Shown here in pieces: positions 12,775 to 19,695 of a DNA stretch of 27,214 nucleotides. The first letter of the stretch is position 1. The number at the start of each line of letters is the position of its first letter. The stretch comes from a virus. The notes below the pieces were generated by a model, which was given only the letters and a program-made list of their open reading frames with translations, made no database searches and was not told the origin of the DNA. The stretch is taken from the IMG/VR virus record IMGVR_UViG_3300008261_000207, positions 1 through 27,214 of that record; one strand, 5' to 3'. The position numbers and the translations under genes are program-made.

Positions 12775-13137
12775 ATGGCTTATTGGGGTTATCATGCAAT
12801 GTTTGACTGCGCGTCATGCGACATTGATAAAATTACGAGTAAAGAAAATGTACACAACTTCATCAAAGAGTTAGTACCTGCTATCGAAATGATCGCCTTT
12901 GGTGAACCTATGATTGAGCATTTTGCTACTCATGCACCCGATAAAGCAGGCATTAGTTTTCTTCAGATGATCGAGACCAGTAACATTTCAGGTCACCTGG
13001 TTGATTCAAACGGTGATGCTTATATTGACATCTTCTCATGTAAGACCGTTGACGTAAAGGTTGCCGAAGAGTTGATTGCTAAGTACTTCAACCCGAAAAA
13101 GATCCGTCTTAACTTCATTACTCGCAGCGCTGGGTAA
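12775..13137 (+). CDS. S-adenosylmethionine decarboxylase-like protein (120 aa)
   Basis: YWGYHAMFDC at 3-12, IETSNISGHLVD near 65-76 and AYIDIFSCK near 81-89 follow the order of SpeD-type AdoMet decarboxylases (N-terminal 'G.H...D...C', a Ser/His cleavage region, then 'A.ID.F.C'). True SpeD self-cleaves at a conserved Glu-Ser to form a pyruvoyl group; here the region reads ETSNISGH, so processing and activity are uncertain. If active it would supply decarboxylated AdoMet for spermidine synthesis, a known theme in large phages. ATG after TAGGAG. Confidence 0.6.
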   Translation: MAYWGYHAMFDCASCDIDKITSKENVHNFIKELVPAIEMIAFGEPMIEHFATHAPDKAGISFLQMIETSNISGHLVDSNGDAYIDIFSCKTVDVKVAEELIAKYFNPKKIRLNFITRSAG

Positions 13138-13335
13138 ATGACATTAGCAGAACGCAAAGAAGCTAACAGGTATTACTGGATCGTCAAAGGTCATTTGATT
13201 CCAGAGTCTTGGCAAGATAAGGATGTGCGTTCTGTTCTTGATGGTTACTTCACTCGTATCTGGGGTAACCATGAGAATGTTGTACACGAAGAAGGCTTCG
13301 AAGAAGCTTGGCAGAAACGTTTAAATAGTAAATAG
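13138..13335 (+). CDS. Hypothetical protein (65 aa)
   Basis: The ATG follows the stop of the decarboxylase-like gene with no gap, so it is probably translationally coupled. Helical, with several Trp; no recognised family. Amber (TAG) stop one base before tRNA-Gln. Confidence 0.65.
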   Translation: MTLAERKEANRYYWIVKGHLIPESWQDKDVRSVLDGYFTRIWGNHENVVHEEGFEEAWQKRLNSK

Positions 13336-13336
13336 T

Positions 13337-13411
13337 TGGGAAGTAGTTCAGCGGTAGAATAACTGACTTTGAATCAGCAGGCCGGTGGTTCGAGCCCACC
13401 CTTCCCAACCA
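13337..13411 (+). tRNA. tRNA-Gln(TTG)
   Basis: Starts with the weak U1-A72 pair typical of tRNA-Gln: TGGGAAG/CTTCCCA. Loop CTTTGAA gives TTG. CCA encoded. Confidence 0.92.
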
Positions 13412-13421
13412 GTTTTTAGAT

Positions 13422-13453
13422 AGCACCGGATTGATTAAATCCGGTGCTTCTTT
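13422..13453 (+). terminator. Rho-independent terminator
   Basis: 10-bp stem AGCACCGGAT/ATCCGGTGCT with 7-nt loop, then TTCTTT. Ends the plus-strand tRNA unit; on the minus strand no T run follows, so it does not look bidirectional. Confidence 0.85.
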
Positions 13454-13455
13454 AA

Positions 13456-13722
13456 TTACTCTTCATCATCTTTCTTTTTGCTTCCTGATCCGCTACCACT
13501 TAGCATAATTCCTGATAGAGTACCAGTCAGAAACGTTGCTATCGGTTGAATGAGTTCAAAAAACTTCTGATCGTTAGGAGATACGAACATTGGTTGCGTT
13601 ACGTGTATAAGAGAATACAACACCGCGAATATCGTACCAGTCAGTGTAAATGCAAGGCAGACACCAACTATGAATCTAAGTTTTGCGTTCATTTCTTCAA
13701 TTTTATTTTGATTATTACTCAT
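13456..13722 (-). CDS. Two-helix membrane protein (88 aa)
   Basis: Charged N-terminus, hydrophobic helices at about 17-38 and 58-78, then a Gly/Ser linker and an acidic-basic tail KKKDDEE. Resembles class II holins in layout but there is no direct evidence of lysis function. It overlaps the upstream gene by 8 bp on the minus strand, so the two are one unit, one of the few stretches here encoded on this strand. Confidence 0.75.
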   Translation of the reverse strand: MSNNQNKIEEMNAKLRFIVGVCLAFTLTGTIFAVLYSLIHVTQPMFVSPNDQKFFELIQPIATFLTGTLSGIMLSGSGSGSKKKDDEE

Positions 13723-14146
13723 TTGCAGTGTTCTCTTCTATTAGTTGGTTGATACCGTCTATAACTTCAGGGCTCGCTTCGAGCTCAAAAGCATTAGAAT
13801 TTTCTTCTATGATTGAGTCTACATTCTCTTCTTCGCTAACAACAGTTTCAGGTACTTCACTGGATTCCTCAGATGATACCGGTTCTTCTGTTTCTGCAGA
13901 ACTCATAAGCTGATCTACTTGCTCCGAATATCTATTTGAATAGTTTCCGTCGAGCGAGATTAAATCAGATGTACAGGTTCCGGTTGCTAGACAGATAGGT
14001 GGTTTACACTGTGGTGCTTCCCAGAAGTCTGGGTTCTGACACTCATAGCGATACTTATCTTCTGCAAAGAAGACAACGTAACTACCTATAAGTAGAGCGG
14101 CTATTGGAAGAAGCATATAGATTTCAAAAAGTTTTTTAAATTGCAT
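13715..14146 (-). CDS. Membrane-anchored acidic protein (143 aa)
   Basis: One N-terminal helix (about residues 8-28) followed by a short Cys-rich segment (C at about 35, 47, 51 and 58: C..PQCKPPIC...C) likely disulfide-bonded in the periplasm, then an acidic, Ser/Glu-rich tail. Ribosome site GAGGGAATAGGTC. Possibly works with the two-helix protein downstream. No assigned function. Confidence 0.75.
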   Translation of the reverse strand: MQFKKLFEIYMLLPIAALLIGSYVVFFAEDKYRYECQNPDFWEAPQCKPPICLATGTCTSDLISLDGNYSNRYSEQVDQLMSSAETEEPVSSEESSEVPETVVSEEENVDSIIEENSNAFELEASPEVIDGINQLIEENTANE

Positions 14147-14187
14147 GACCTATTCCCTCTTTTTGGTGAACATAATGTAGGTCACAG

Positions 14188-14216
14188 TTGACAATAATGT
14201 AATTCCATGATAATAT
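14188..14216 (+). promoter_or_regulatory. Sigma70-type promoter for tRNA-Leu/His unit
   Basis: TTGACA, 17-bp spacer, TAATAT, pointing into the tRNAs at 14254 and divergent from the minus-strand pair. Confidence 0.7.
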
Positions 14217-14253
14217 ATATACATATAAGAGATTCTCAAGTAGTACAAGAATT

Positions 14254-14330
14254 GCCCTTGTAGGCCAATAGGTAGAGTCAGCGCACTTAAAATGCGCGTA
14301 GTGTCGGTTCGAGTCCGACCGGGGGCACCA
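14254..14330 (+). tRNA. tRNA-Leu(TAA) with short variable loop
   Basis: Acceptor GCCCTTG/CGGGGGC, stem GCGCA/TGCGC with loop CTTAAAA (TAA), T-stem GTCGG/CCGAC. Variable loop about 5 nt (GTAGT), class I instead of class II. Confidence 0.9.
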
Positions 14331-14338
14331 AAACAACG

Positions 14339-14414
14339 CCGTGACAAGTGTAAGTGGAAGCATATCTCACTGTGACTGAGATGGGTTGGGATCGAAGCCC
14401 AAGCACGGTACCAA
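14339..14414 (+). tRNA. tRNA-His(GTG), alphaproteobacterial type
   Basis: Stem TCTCA/TGAGA with loop CTGTGAC (GTG). T-stem TTGGG/CCCAA. The discriminator is A and there is no G-1:C73 pair; many alphaproteobacteria share this exception. The last acceptor pair is A·G and the D-arm is irregular. Confidence 0.85.
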
Positions 14415-14432
14415 ATTGAAAAAAGGATCTAG

Positions 14433-14672
14433 ATGATGGTTAAAGTTCTAATCTATAGTTCGAAAGAATTGTTCGATAAGTCTTCATATGAAGGCCGAGC
14501 AGAAGCACATATCATTGCATATAAGAAAGATGATGGCTACTATCAAATTATAAAGAACAGAACTACGTATTCAATGGGTTCTTATATGACATACGAAAGC
14601 ATGAAATCGGCTATTCGGTTGACTGAAGAAAAAGAATGGCAAAAAGAAATTGCGGATGTAGCTCAGAGGTAG
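14433..14672 (+). CDS. Hypothetical protein overlapping a tRNA (79 aa)
   Basis: ATGATG start after AAAGGATCTAG. Soluble alpha/beta-like sequence, no recognised family. Its last seven codons and TAG stop lie inside tRNA-Gly(GCC), so cutting out the tRNA would remove the stop codon from the message. The C-terminus is therefore constrained by the tRNA 5' half. Confidence 0.65.
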   Translation: MMVKVLIYSSKELFDKSSYEGRAEAHIIAYKKDDGYYQIIKNRTTYSMGSYMTYESMKSAIRLTEEKEWQKEIADVAQR

Positions 14673-14726
14673 AGTCACACGTTGCCAACGTGTTGGTCAC
14701 GGGTTCGAATCCCGTTATCCGCTCCA
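14652..14726 (+). tRNA. tRNA-Gly(GCC)
   Basis: Acceptor GCGGATG/TATCCGC, stem ACACG/CGTGT with loop TTGCCAA (GCC), T73 and CCA. Overlaps the 3' end of the preceding gene by 21 nt. Confidence 0.93.
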
Positions 14727-14732
14727 AAATAA

Positions 14733-14740
14733 GATAAATA
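14733..14740 (+). promoter_or_regulatory. Late-promoter-like GATAAATA
   Basis: One mismatch to TATAAATA, 67 bp before ATG 14807. Between them an AT-rich 9-bp hairpin (about 14766-14787) lies upstream of the ribosome site. Confidence 0.45.
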
Positions 14741-14806
14741 AACCAAGATTGCTCTACATTATACGTTGTGTAATATATTATATAACATCGTACAATGGAG
14801 AAAGAA

Positions 14807-16681
14807 ATGTATAAGTTTTACATTGCAATGCTGGCTGGTCTTTTATCGTCAACAGCATATGCAGATACAAGTAGTATAAACGGCACATCCGGAATGGGTG
14901 TACTCGAAAATAATTGGGTTAAAGCCGGTGTAAATAAAAACACTGGAACGTTTGGAAGCGGTGGAGGAACTAGCCCAGGTCTTCTCTTCGACCCAACAGG
15001 TACTGGAACTTTTAATGCTGGTTTTGATTACTTAACACCCGGCTCGCCATTCGATGGATTTTCTTTAAAGGTCGATGGCACAAACGCTTTCAATAATAAC
15101 ACCGGAATGGCATCATTCGTAGACCCTGATGGCCTCGTTGATGGTGTTAATACTCTTACTTGGAGTGGAACTCGCGCATTCGGAAGCTCATCTTGGGATG
15201 TGACGAATGTATTTACTCTTGGAACAACATCACCATTCGTTGATGTAACTACAACAATCGTTGCTGGAAGCGCAGCATCAAGTGTTTGGTTTGGTAAGTA
15301 CATTGATCCAGACAGTCAAGGTGTTCCTGGTGACAGTAGTGCAACCGATAACGTGCTTGGATACGGTTCAATTCCAAACAATCACGTTGCGTTTTCTGAA
15401 GCAACCGTTTCACGTTATGCTCTTGGTCTATTCTCAACGAACAGCAATGTTGATGCCGGTATCGCGTCTTGGACTCAAGAGGCTGATGGTTATACTACCA
15501 GCATCTACGGTGCAGATTACGGCAACGGTGATGATACGATTGGCTTAAGTTGGAATTGGACTGGCGTAAGTGCGGGTGATATTCTTACCGCAAGTTATGC
15601 TTACATTTTTGGTCCTAGTGCGTTTGACGCAGCTTACGATGCTGTTGCAGGCGGAGCTGGTGGAGGTGCTGATGTTACAGGCGGAGCTGGAGTTACGGAC
15701 GTTGGTTCGGCCACAGATTCTGCAAGTGGCGGAGGTTCACCAACTATCACTTCAACGACAACTGCCACAATAACTTCAACTGCAGAAGCACAAAGTTCTA
15801 CGCTTCCTATACTTACATCGAGTATCACTCATCACACCAGCACAGTATCAGATGACGTGCAAACTATCGATCGTGAAACAACTACTACTGTTACAACTCC
15901 TGTAGATGTAACAACTACAACGTTTATTCGTACTACTGATACTTACAGCGATGGTAGTGTTGTAGTAACGGACGGAACGCCTACAGCAACAACTGTTTTA
16001 CGTAATGATATTGTTGTTACTGTTACTGATCCGGGTTCATTTTCTGGCAGAGTTGATCAAGTCAAACTAATGTCAAGTGATTTACAAAAACTAAACTTTA
16101 AAACTGGCTTCACTGGTATTCAAGGTGATACTCGTTATATCGGTTTCAGTAAAGCTTTTGATAACGGTATAGTCGCATCGCTCGGCGTCGCAATTCAAGA
16201 TATCGCATCAGAGAATTCGTTGACGGGTGCTTCGAAAAAAGGTGTTTCAATTAAGAAAGACGACATACAGTTGAGCTTAGCTAAAGTAGATGCTACGCAT
16301 GCATATAGAAGGACAATTGGTACATTTACGAGCCGCGGAATTACTAACGAAAGCGGATATGAGCTTGCTGTTACTTACCAATCAGATAAGGATGGTGTAA
16401 CTCCTGTTGCTGGTGTTATGATTGGTCGTACTACCGTTGATCGGTGGTTAGAATTTGGAAGTGTACAATCTATACTTGGTTTCGATTCATTCGATCAATC
16501 ATACTCTGTTGCAACAATGGGTGCAGCATATAATAAGAAAGACTTAGGTATATCTGGATCATACAGTACTGATAAGCAAATTACTGTTGCAGTAAGTGCA
16601 AAAGGATTTGAACTCGGTGCGGTGAATGATTTAGATACCCGTGAAACAAATGTAGCTTTAGGGTACAACTTAAAGTTCTAA
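14807..16681 (+). CDS. Large exported, putative outer-membrane protein (624 aa)
   Basis: Signal peptide of about 20 residues ending in TAYA. I start at ATG 14807 because GGAG lies 8 nt before it; an in-frame ATG at 14795 has no ribosome site. Residues about 20-280 are Gly/Thr/Ser/Asp-rich beta sequence, followed by a Gly-rich stretch and a Thr/Ser/Val low-complexity stalk (about 285-410). The last about 220 residues look like an antiparallel beta-barrel ending in NLKF, the terminal-Phe signature recognised by the BAM machinery. It resembles an autotransporter-like surface protein. Likely late-expressed; role unknown, perhaps host-surface change. Confidence 0.7.
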   Translation: MYKFYIAMLAGLLSSTAYADTSSINGTSGMGVLENNWVKAGVNKNTGTFGSGGGTSPGLLFDPTGTGTFNAGFDYLTPGSPFDGFSLKVDGTNAFNNNTGMASFVDPDGLVDGVNTLTWSGTRAFGSSSWDVTNVFTLGTTSPFVDVTTTIVAGSAASSVWFGKYIDPDSQGVPGDSSATDNVLGYGSIPNNHVAFSEATVSRYALGLFSTNSNVDAGIASWTQEADGYTTSIYGADYGNGDDTIGLSWNWTGVSAGDILTASYAYIFGPSAFDAAYDAVAGGAGGGADVTGGAGVTDVGSATDSASGGGSPTITSTTTATITSTAEAQSSTLPILTSSITHHTSTVSDDVQTIDRETTTTVTTPVDVTTTTFIRTTDTYSDGSVVVTDGTPTATTVLRNDIVVTVTDPGSFSGRVDQVKLMSSDLQKLNFKTGFTGIQGDTRYIGFSKAFDNGIVASLGVAIQDIASENSLTGASKKGVSIKKDDIQLSLAKVDATHAYRRTIGTFTSRGITNESGYELAVTYQSDKDGVTPVAGVMIGRTTVDRWLEFGSVQSILGFDSFDQSYSVATMGAAYNKKDLGISGSYSTDKQITVAVSAKGFELGAVNDLDTRETNVALGYNLKF

Positions 16682-16687
16682 TAAAAC

Positions 16688-16764
16688 GTCCTTGTAGGCC
16701 AATCGGTAGAGTCACTAGCTTGAGGTGCTAGGTGTTGGGAGTTCGAGTCTCCCCAAGGACACCA
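16688..16764 (+). tRNA. tRNA-Leu(GAG) with short variable loop
   Basis: Acceptor GTCCTTG/CAAGGAC, stem CTAGC/GCTAG with loop TTGAGGT (GAG), T-stem GGGAG/CTCCC, variable loop GTGTT. Third class-I-shaped leucine tRNA. Confidence 0.9.
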
Positions 16765-16769
16765 AATTT

Positions 16770-16841
16770 GGGGACAGATGCTGCTTGGTCGCAGCCCACC
16801 AGAGCGCGCAGGTTCGGGTTCGATTCCCGCTGTCTCCACCA
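16770..16841 (+). tRNA. tRNA-like RNA without recognisable anticodon
   Basis: Acceptor GGGGACA/TGTCTCC (7 bp, with G3·U70 as in alanine acceptors), T-arm with loop TTCGATT, A73 and CCA are good. The D-region forms GCTGC/GCAGC, but the stretch between it and the T-arm contains no T33-NNN-R loop and no 5-bp stem. Possibly a decayed tRNA-Ala or a tRNA mimic. Confidence 0.55.
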
Positions 16842-16848
16842 AGTTTAT

Positions 16849-16922
16849 TGCCCGTTCGTCTAACGGTAGGACGCTAGGCTCTGACCCTAGTAATCGCGGT
16901 TCGAATCCTCGACGGGCATCCA
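16849..16922 (+). tRNA. tRNA-Gln(CTG)
   Basis: TGCCCGT/ACGGGCA with U1-A72, stem CTAGG/CCTAG, loop CTCTGAC (CTG), T73, CCA. Confidence 0.92.
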
Positions 16923-16926
16923 CACA

Positions 16927-16934
16927 TATAAATA
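16927..16934 (+). promoter_or_regulatory. T4-type late promoter TATAAATA with start-codon hairpin
   Basis: TATAAATA begins 5 nt after the tRNA-Gln CCA. AACATAG (16934-16940) pairs with CTATGTT (16963-16969), which holds ATG 16965, with inner TTAAC/GTTAA also covering the ribosome site. Late RNA starting near 16940 would lose most of the outer 5' arm. Confidence 0.72.
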
Positions 16935-16964
16935 ACATAGTACTTAACTTATGAGGTTAACTCT

Positions 16965-17186
16965 ATGTTTACTAACGAGATTGAATTCGACGAGACCATC
17001 ACGACTATCCTAGACGACGGTGGACAGTATGAAGATGTGCAGCTGTTCATAGATGATAACGAAGTATACATACGACAATGGAATGAAGCTAGAAACCAAC
17101 ACGAACTAATATCCATGTCTCATATAATGTTTCAAGAATTACTTCAAGCATTAAAGAAACCGGAGGGTTCGTACATACTAAGATAA
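16965..17186 (+). CDS. Hypothetical acidic protein (73 aa)
   Basis: ATG after GAGGTTAACTCT. Acidic, soluble, predicted mixed alpha/beta. No family recognised. Expressed from the late promoter at 16927. Confidence 0.72.
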   Translation: MFTNEIEFDETITTILDDGGQYEDVQLFIDDNEVYIRQWNEARNQHELISMSHIMFQELLQALKKPEGSYILR

Positions 17187-17213
17187 CGTGAACAATATAC
17201 AGGAGTGATAACT

Positions 17214-17693
17214 ATGTTTACGCAAGAACAGATCGAAGAACTCGTAGATCTTCTTTGCGATCTTAACGAATCTACAAAGATCTACATAGGCACGGACTCA
17301 GTTCGTTTTAGACATAACGAACGTTGGTACGCGAAGTACGCGACTGTATGTGTTGTTCACATGAATGGTAAGCATGGTTGCAGAGTCTTCCGCCACAGAA
17401 GTATCGAACCGGATTACGATCTTAAGAAGAACCGCCCAGCAGTTCGCCTTATGAACGAAGTCATGAAGTCTTGTGAACTGTACACGCAGCTCGCACCGTT
17501 CATTGATGAATTCGATGTAGAGATTCATTGTGACGTTAACGTGGATCCGCTGCATGGTTCTAGCTGTGTTGCTTCTCAGGCTGCTGGTTACGTCCTTGGT
17601 GTAACTGGTCTGGATGAAGGCAATGTTAAGCTTAAGCCGCATGCTTTTGCTGCTAGCTTCGGCGCAGATCATTATGCAAATAATTTTGGTTGA
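17214..17693 (+). CDS. YkuK/DUF458-like RNase H-fold protein (159 aa)
   Basis: IYIGTDSVRF near residues 24-33 carries the strand-1 Asp of RNase H-like folds. HCDVNVDP near 106-113 gives further acidic residues, and SQAAGYVLG with KPHAFAASFGADHYAN at the end match the YkuK (DUF458) family. Nuclease activity is predicted, not shown. I use ATG 17214 after AGGAG; a GTG at 17205 overlaps the ribosome site. The TGA stop overlaps the -35 box of the next promoter. Confidence 0.8.
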   Translation: MFTQEQIEELVDLLCDLNESTKIYIGTDSVRFRHNERWYAKYATVCVVHMNGKHGCRVFRHRSIEPDYDLKKNRPAVRLMNEVMKSCELYTQLAPFIDEFDVEIHCDVNVDPLHGSSCVASQAAGYVLGVTGLDEGNVKLKPHAFAASFGADHYANNFG

Positions 17694-17718
17694 CATTCTT
17701 ATCATTATAAATTATATT
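17690..17718 (+). promoter_or_regulatory. Sigma70-type promoter
   Basis: TTGGTTGACA, 17-bp spacer, TATATT. The -35 box includes the stop codon of the upstream gene. Drives the glycine-zipper gene. Confidence 0.82.
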
Positions 17719-17740
17719 GTAAGTATAAATGGAGATCAAC

Positions 17741-18244
17741 ATGAAGACACTGATTCTATCAATCATCGCAGCCCTTGGGCCGTCCGTCGTTTTGGCGGAC
17801 GGTCTTTCTAATAGCCAGTACGCAGTCATTACTGCGGTACATCCGATCTACGTAGATAACCACGTTAATATACAAGAAAAAGTCTGTTATGACGTAGAGG
17901 TTCCAGTGTACGGTCGTGTACGTGGTGGATCCGATGCTGATGTTCTCGTCGGAGCTCTTATCGGTGGTGCCATCGGCAACCAGTTCGGTGGAGGCAGCGG
18001 CAAGGATGCTATGACTGTACTTGGCGCAATCGTCGGAGCGAACAAGGGAGCGAATGCTTCTCGTGAAGTAATCGTCGGTTACGAATACGAAACTCGTTGT
18101 GATAAAGTAAGCAGAGTCGTAAACGAACCGATCGTATCTCACTATCGTATTTCTTATACGTATAATGGATACGAATACACACAAGAAACGGACCATCGCT
18201 ACACTCTCGGTCAACGCGTAAGTGTACAGCCGGCTCTGAAATAA
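17741..18244 (+). CDS. Exported glycine-zipper (17-kDa antigen-like) protein (167 aa)
   Basis: Signal peptide of about 19 residues ending in VLA. ATG 17741 follows GGAGATCAAC; the in-frame ATG at 17729 contains the ribosome site. Residues about 64-97 hold VGALIGGAIGNQFGGG and GAIVGANKGA, a glycine zipper of the two-helix type found in bacterial outer-membrane-associated 17-kDa antigen-like proteins. No lipobox Cys is apparent. Its own sigma70-type promoter suggests early or middle expression. Role uncertain: envelope association. Confidence 0.78.
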   Translation: MKTLILSIIAALGPSVVLADGLSNSQYAVITAVHPIYVDNHVNIQEKVCYDVEVPVYGRVRGGSDADVLVGALIGGAIGNQFGGGSGKDAMTVLGAIVGANKGANASREVIVGYEYETRCDKVSRVVNEPIVSHYRISYTYNGYEYTQETDHRYTLGQRVSVQPALK

Positions 18245-18273
18245 ATAATCGGGTAGTTCCGTAACAAACTCGC

Positions 18274-18295
18274 TAGAGGCCACGGTTAGCCTCTA
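18274..18295 (+). other. Hairpin after glycine-zipper gene
   Basis: TAGAGGC/GCCTCTA with 8-nt loop, followed only by CATTTATAT, so a weak terminator or a leader hairpin of the cupin gene. Confidence 0.45.
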
Positions 18296-18318
18296 CATTT
18301 ATATAAAGGATTGATTAT

Positions 18319-18675
18319 ATGGGTATTAAAGCTGGAAAAATTTGGGGTGAGACCGAACTTATTCATGCGAACGGTGTTCTTGAGTTTCATAGGATAGAGT
18401 TCAAAGCAGGATTTAAGTGCAGCGAGCACGAACATAAGTTTAAGTGGAACGGGTTCTTTGTAGAATCCGGCAAGATGTTAATTCGAGTCTGGCAGACGGC
18501 AGATCAAGAAGGTCTAGTTGATGAGACTGTCTTAAACGCGGGTCAATTCACTCAAGTAAAGCCAGGACTGATACATCAGTTTGAAGGTCTTGAAGATGGT
18601 ATTGCCTTTGAATTGTATTGGGCAGAGTTCAACCATAACGATATTGTACGCAGAACTGTTGGTAAAAAGACGTGA
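18319..18675 (+). CDS. Cupin-fold protein (118 aa)
   Basis: CSEHEHKFKWNGFFVESGKMLI (about 34-55) fits cupin motif 1 (H-x-H...E...G), and GQFTQVKPGLIHQFE (about 74-88) fits motif 2 (P-x-x-x-H). Small single-domain cupins often act as sugar-nucleotide epimerases/isomerases or sensors. Overlaps kdsA by 4 nt (GTGA), suggesting a joint role in Kdo or a related acidic sugar. ATG after AAAGGATTG. Confidence 0.8.
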   Translation: MGIKAGKIWGETELIHANGVLEFHRIEFKAGFKCSEHEHKFKWNGFFVESGKMLIRVWQTADQEGLVDETVLNAGQFTQVKPGLIHQFEGLEDGIAFELYWAEFNHNDIVRRTVGKKT

Positions 18676-19442
18676 AGATTATAGCGGGTCCATGCCAACA
18701 CGAGAGTCTTAAGCAGTCGCTCGAGATTGCGAAACATTGCGAACTAGTATGCAAGAAGTACGGAATTGAATACTTCTTTAAGGCTAGTTTTGATAAAGCA
18801 AATAGAACCAGCTCGAACGGAAAAAGAGGTCTTGGCCTAGAGCAGACCATGCATGACTTTGACGTTCTGCGAAGCCATATGCTAGATCTTAACATTGTAA
18901 CAGATGTTCACGAAGCTTGGCAAGTCGAGGTCGTAAAGGATTATGTTGACGTAATACAGATCCCAGCATTCCTTTGCAGACAGACAGATCTTATTCGAGC
19001 TGCGGTAGAGACCGGTAAGATAGTTAACATCAAGAAGGGACAGTTCCTTGCTCCTTGGGATGTTGCTGGTATTCTTAGTAAGACTGAAGGCGCAAACGAA
19101 GTTTGGATAACTGAAAGGGGAACTAGTTTTGGCTACAACACTCTCGTGGTCGATTTTACTGGCCTGCAGCATATCATGGATTCTTTTGACGTACCACTGG
19201 TTTTCGATGCGACACATTCTGTTCAAAAACCTGGGGGCATGGGGAGTTCGTCTGGGGGTAATCGCTCCTATGTTCCTGGGCTATGCCGCGCTGCTAGTGC
19301 AATTGGTGTTTCTAATTTCTTCCTAGAAGTACACCCAGATCCAGACTCGTCTCCTTCCGATGGAGCGAATATGCTTTACTTAGACGACTTCGAAGAAGTT
19401 GTAGAACAGATAGTTAACTTCCACTATGATAGGAGCAAATAA
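18672..19442 (+). CDS. kdsA: 3-deoxy-8-phosphooctulonate (Kdo-8-P) synthase
   Basis: Condenses arabinose-5-phosphate with phosphoenolpyruvate to give Kdo-8-P, precursor of the Kdo of lipopolysaccharide. Visible family motifs: IAGPC at 3-7, FKASFDKANRTSS near 35-47, DVIQIPAFLCRQTD near 94-107, RGTSFGYNTLVVDF, FDATHSVQ and EVHPDPD. The Cys of IAGPC indicates the metal-dependent class. At 256 aa it is shorter than the E. coli enzyme (284 aa) at the N-terminus. GTG start overlaps the upstream TGA. Kdo-containing glycans are a plausible target of host-surface change or superinfection exclusion. Confidence 0.93.
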   Translation: MKIIAGPCQHESLKQSLEIAKHCELVCKKYGIEYFFKASFDKANRTSSNGKRGLGLEQTMHDFDVLRSHMLDLNIVTDVHEAWQVEVVKDYVDVIQIPAFLCRQTDLIRAAVETGKIVNIKKGQFLAPWDVAGILSKTEGANEVWITERGTSFGYNTLVVDFTGLQHIMDSFDVPLVFDATHSVQKPGGMGSSSGGNRSYVPGLCRAASAIGVSNFFLEVHPDPDSSPSDGANMLYLDDFEEVVEQIVNFHYDRSK

Positions 19443-19576
19443 TGCTAGACATAATCATCGCAAACGTTATCTTCTGGACCGTCTGGATTTCTATTTCCAG
19501 CATTCCGTTCTGGTTAAATCAATACGCAATAGATAATTACGAGAAGATGCAAAATAAATTCGTAAAACAGCACTAA
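19442..19576 (+). CDS. Small membrane protein (44 aa)
   Basis: ATG overlaps the kdsA TAA by one base, with AGGAGCAAAT upstream. One hydrophobic helix rich in Trp, Ile and Phe (about 3-25), then a polar tail. Coupled to kdsA, so possibly works with the sugar genes. No family recognised. Confidence 0.55.
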   Translation: MLDIIIANVIFWTVWISISSIPFWLNQYAIDNYEKMQNKFVKQH

Positions 19577-19595
19577 AATGTAAAATATAATCCAA

Positions 19596-19640
19596 CTGTT
19601 ACAGTACTTTAATCGTATTGTTACATTCATGGAATAGATA
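19596..19640 (+). promoter_or_regulatory. Pho-box-like operator/promoter of pstS
   Basis: TGTTACA occurs at 19597-19603 and 19619-19625, 22 bp (two helical turns) apart, with CTTTAATC in register between. A -10-like TAGATA at 19635 lies about 10 bp after the second repeat, the usual geometry of PhoB-activated promoters. Confidence 0.55.
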
Positions 19641-19647
19641 GTATCTG

Positions 19648-19675
19648 AGAGATCGACATCGGTCTCTTTATTTTT
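19648..19675 (+). terminator. Terminator or leader hairpin before pstS
   Basis: AGAGATC/GGTCTCT (7 bp, one G·U) with a 6-nt loop, followed by TTTATTTTT. It lies between the pho-box-like promoter and pstS, so it may attenuate pstS or end the kdsA unit. Confidence 0.6.
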
Positions 19676-19695
19676 ATGTAACATAGGAGATCTTA

